Shown here in pieces: positions 22,163 through 22,990 of a stretch of 22,990 bases of DNA. A program made the translations under genes and the position numbers. The notes under the pieces are model-generated. The model was not told the origin of the DNA and did not search any database. It worked only from the letters and a program-made list of their open reading frames with translations. The first letter of the stretch is position 1, and every line of letters begins with the position of its first letter. The DNA comes from Lachnospiraceae bacterium UBA3282. GTDB taxonomy: Bacteria > Bacillota > Clostridia > Lachnospirales > Lachnospiraceae. The stretch spans positions 47,751-70,740 of the forward strand of contig DETS01000041.1 of NCBI GenBank assembly GCA_002361735.1, written 5' to 3'.

Positions 22163-22797
22163 CGTATATTTTGGGATGAAATAATGGAGTAGTAAACAGT
22201 GCACACAACCGAAAAATCCCCCTGCCCACCCGAAAAGGCGGCTGCGGTCGAGCCAAAGTCGATGCTCTGGTCGATGGAGAGGTCAGCGGCAGGGTCGATG
22301 CCGTTCTTCTTTAAGATATACTCAAACACCATTTCGGGCATACCGCCCGCGCGTCCGCCGAGGACTTTTTTGCCCTTTAGCATATCCCAGCTGAAATTCT
22401 CGATCGGTTCTCTGGAGACCAGGAAATTACCCGCGCGCTGGGTGAGCTGGGCAAAGTTGACCGCATAGTCGGAAGCGCCCTCCTTGTAAGTGTAGATGGT
22501 GCTCTCGCTGCCCATAAAGCCGATGTCTGCCTCGCCCGTTAAGAGCGCGGTCATGGTCTTATCGGCGCCAAAGCCCGTGACCAGGGTCAAATCGATGCCT
22601 TCTTTCGCAAAGTAGCCTTCCTCGATCGCCACATACATAGGCGCGTAAAAGATGGAGTGCGCTACCTCATTTAATACGATGGGCGTTTGTCTGGGAGCGG
22701 ACGGAGTGTTTGCCGCGCCGGTGTCTTTTGCACCGCAGCCCGCGAGGGCGCCGATCAGTACGAGCGCCGCCAGTAAGTAACTGCCTGCTTTTTTCAT
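22093..22797 (-). pseudogene. ABC-transporter substrate-binding lipoprotein (NMT1/THI5-like) cut by prophage
   Basis: The gene starts at ATG 22797 (minus), with AAGGAGG three bases upstream. It has a lipoprotein signal (MKKAGSYLLAALVLIGALAGC, lipobox LAGC) and the typical NMT1/SsuA-like sequence EVAHSIFYAPMYVAIEEGYF, GIDLTLVTGFGADKTMTALL, GEADIGFMGSES and ending STAAAFSGGQGDF at residue ~195 (base 22213). Full members are ~320-340 aa. After that the frame continues 39 residues through phage DNA (SVVCTVYYSIIS...) and stops at 22093, inside the endolysin gene in antisense. The C-terminal lobe is missing, so uptake of the substrate (a nitrogenous or sulfonate-type solute; not determinable) is probably abolished unless the phage excises. 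Confidence 0.82.
22190..22222. other. Right prophage-host junction (attR region)
   Basis: Recognisable substrate-binding protein sequence ends at GQGDF (codons down to 22213), while phage sequence runs from the endolysin stop (22162) to about 22200. The crossover therefore lies near 22195-22220. No inverted repeat is obvious, and the left copy is outside the window, so the core cannot be fixed. The integrase is not in this window. Confidence 0.6.
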
Positions 22798-22808
22798 GTT
22801 CCTCCTTA

Positions 22809-22829
22809 GACTGCCAATGCGGGGCAGTC
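22809..22829 (-). promoter_or_regulatory. Leader hairpin upstream of the lipoprotein gene
   Basis: GACTGCC and GGCAGTC (7 bp, 7-base loop) form a perfect hairpin ending a few bases before the AAGGAGG of the substrate-binding gene on the minus strand. It could influence translation start. Upstream, TATAAT (minus strand, 22851-22846) is a possible -10, but no good -35 is seen. Confidence 0.35.
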
Positions 22830-22946
22830 CCTAAAAGAAATATTTATTATAACCTATGCGCATGGGCAGGGAGGGTGCGGCGAATGGACGCTTTTTTGCA
22901 GGAAACGATGATTTTATAAAAAATACTTTCCTTTTTTCAAATAAGA

Positions 22947-22955
22947 TGATATACT
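22947..22955 (+). promoter_or_regulatory. Extended -10 promoter for tRNA-Gly
   Basis: TGATATACT is an extended -10 (TGn-TATACT). A good -35 is not evident (TTTCCT at 22927-22932), as is usual for extended -10 promoters. The start point would be about 10 bases before the tRNA. Confidence 0.45.
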
Positions 22956-22972
22956 GGATGAGTCGTAAGTTT

Positions 22973-22990
22973 GCAGGCGTAGTTCATCGG
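22973..22990 (+). tRNA. tRNA-Gly, 5' end only (partial)
   Basis: GCAGGCG forms the acceptor 5' strand, then U8, A9, the D-stem GTTC, A14 and the conserved GG of the D-loop, all at the correct spacing. The sequence resembles the start of Firmicutes tRNA-Gly genes. The anticodon is beyond the edge, so the amino acid is inferred from 18 bases. Confidence 0.6.

Noticed and set aside
22199..22468. Plus-strand open frame of 89 aa next to the integration boundary
   Set aside because: It is antisense to the clearly recognisable substrate-binding protein and has no ribosome site. The same holds for 22710-22919.
1..22990. CRISPR array, insertion sequence or antibiotic resistance gene
   Set aside because: No regularly spaced repeats with spacers, no transposase-like frames with terminal inverted repeats, and no resistance gene families were seen; the only repeats are those listed.

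Overview
The window is the late (structural and lysis) half of a siphovirus-type prophage in a Gram-positive Clostridia-like bacterium, most likely a Lachnospiraceae relative. The reasons are strong AGGAGG ribosome sites throughout, the Firmicutes gene order and protein families (Phage_min_cap2, GP20-type scaffold, Gp15), and a tRNA-Gly start of Firmicutes type at the right edge. The gene order resembles Listeria A118-type phages. Integrase, repressor and replication genes are not present and should lie to the left of the window.

Layout. Positions 1-453 hold the end of a small membrane protein gene and an unrecognised AT-rich helical protein, the tail of the upstream region. A consensus promoter (TTGACA, 18 bp, TATAAT; 472-501) then starts the late operon. 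Its first transcribed feature is a terminator-like structured RNA (518-570), followed by packaging and head genes: small terminase (GTG start 592), large terminase, portal, and a minor capsid protein with an added C-terminal JAB-like domain. Next come a small acidic ORF and a 52-residue zinc-ribbon (Cys_rich_KTR-like) gene whose 3' end is folded into a second copy of the same RNA element (6319-6374). Scaffold, major capsid, a short leucine-zipper protein and head-tail connector/minor capsid genes follow (6438-9827), then major tail protein, two chaperone-like genes, a 1015-residue tape measure, distal tail and hub proteins (9839-16417). The host-recognition region (16418-19838) encodes an Asp-box propeller-like protein, a YadA-like trimeric fibre, a short fibre linker and a LamG-like lectin protein. 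The lysis cassette (19859-22162) has four small membrane proteins and an endolysin with lysozyme, NlpC/P60-like and peptidoglycan-binding parts.

The phage ends just after the endolysin inside a host gene: an NMT1/THI5-like ABC-transporter substrate-binding lipoprotein on the minus strand, cut after residue ~195, with its reading frame continuing into phage DNA. To its right are a spacer and the first 18 bases of tRNA-Gly.

The most unusual signals are (1) the pair of RNA elements with conserved flanks and different but paired inner stems, one directly behind the late promoter and one overlapping the zinc-ribbon gene, which suggests attenuation or antitermination control of head-gene expression; and (2) a dense cluster of TGCACC/GGTGCA palindromes inside the small terminase gene, a candidate packaging (pac) site, with a 16-bp perfect palindrome repeated about 19.7 kb away in the lysis cassette.
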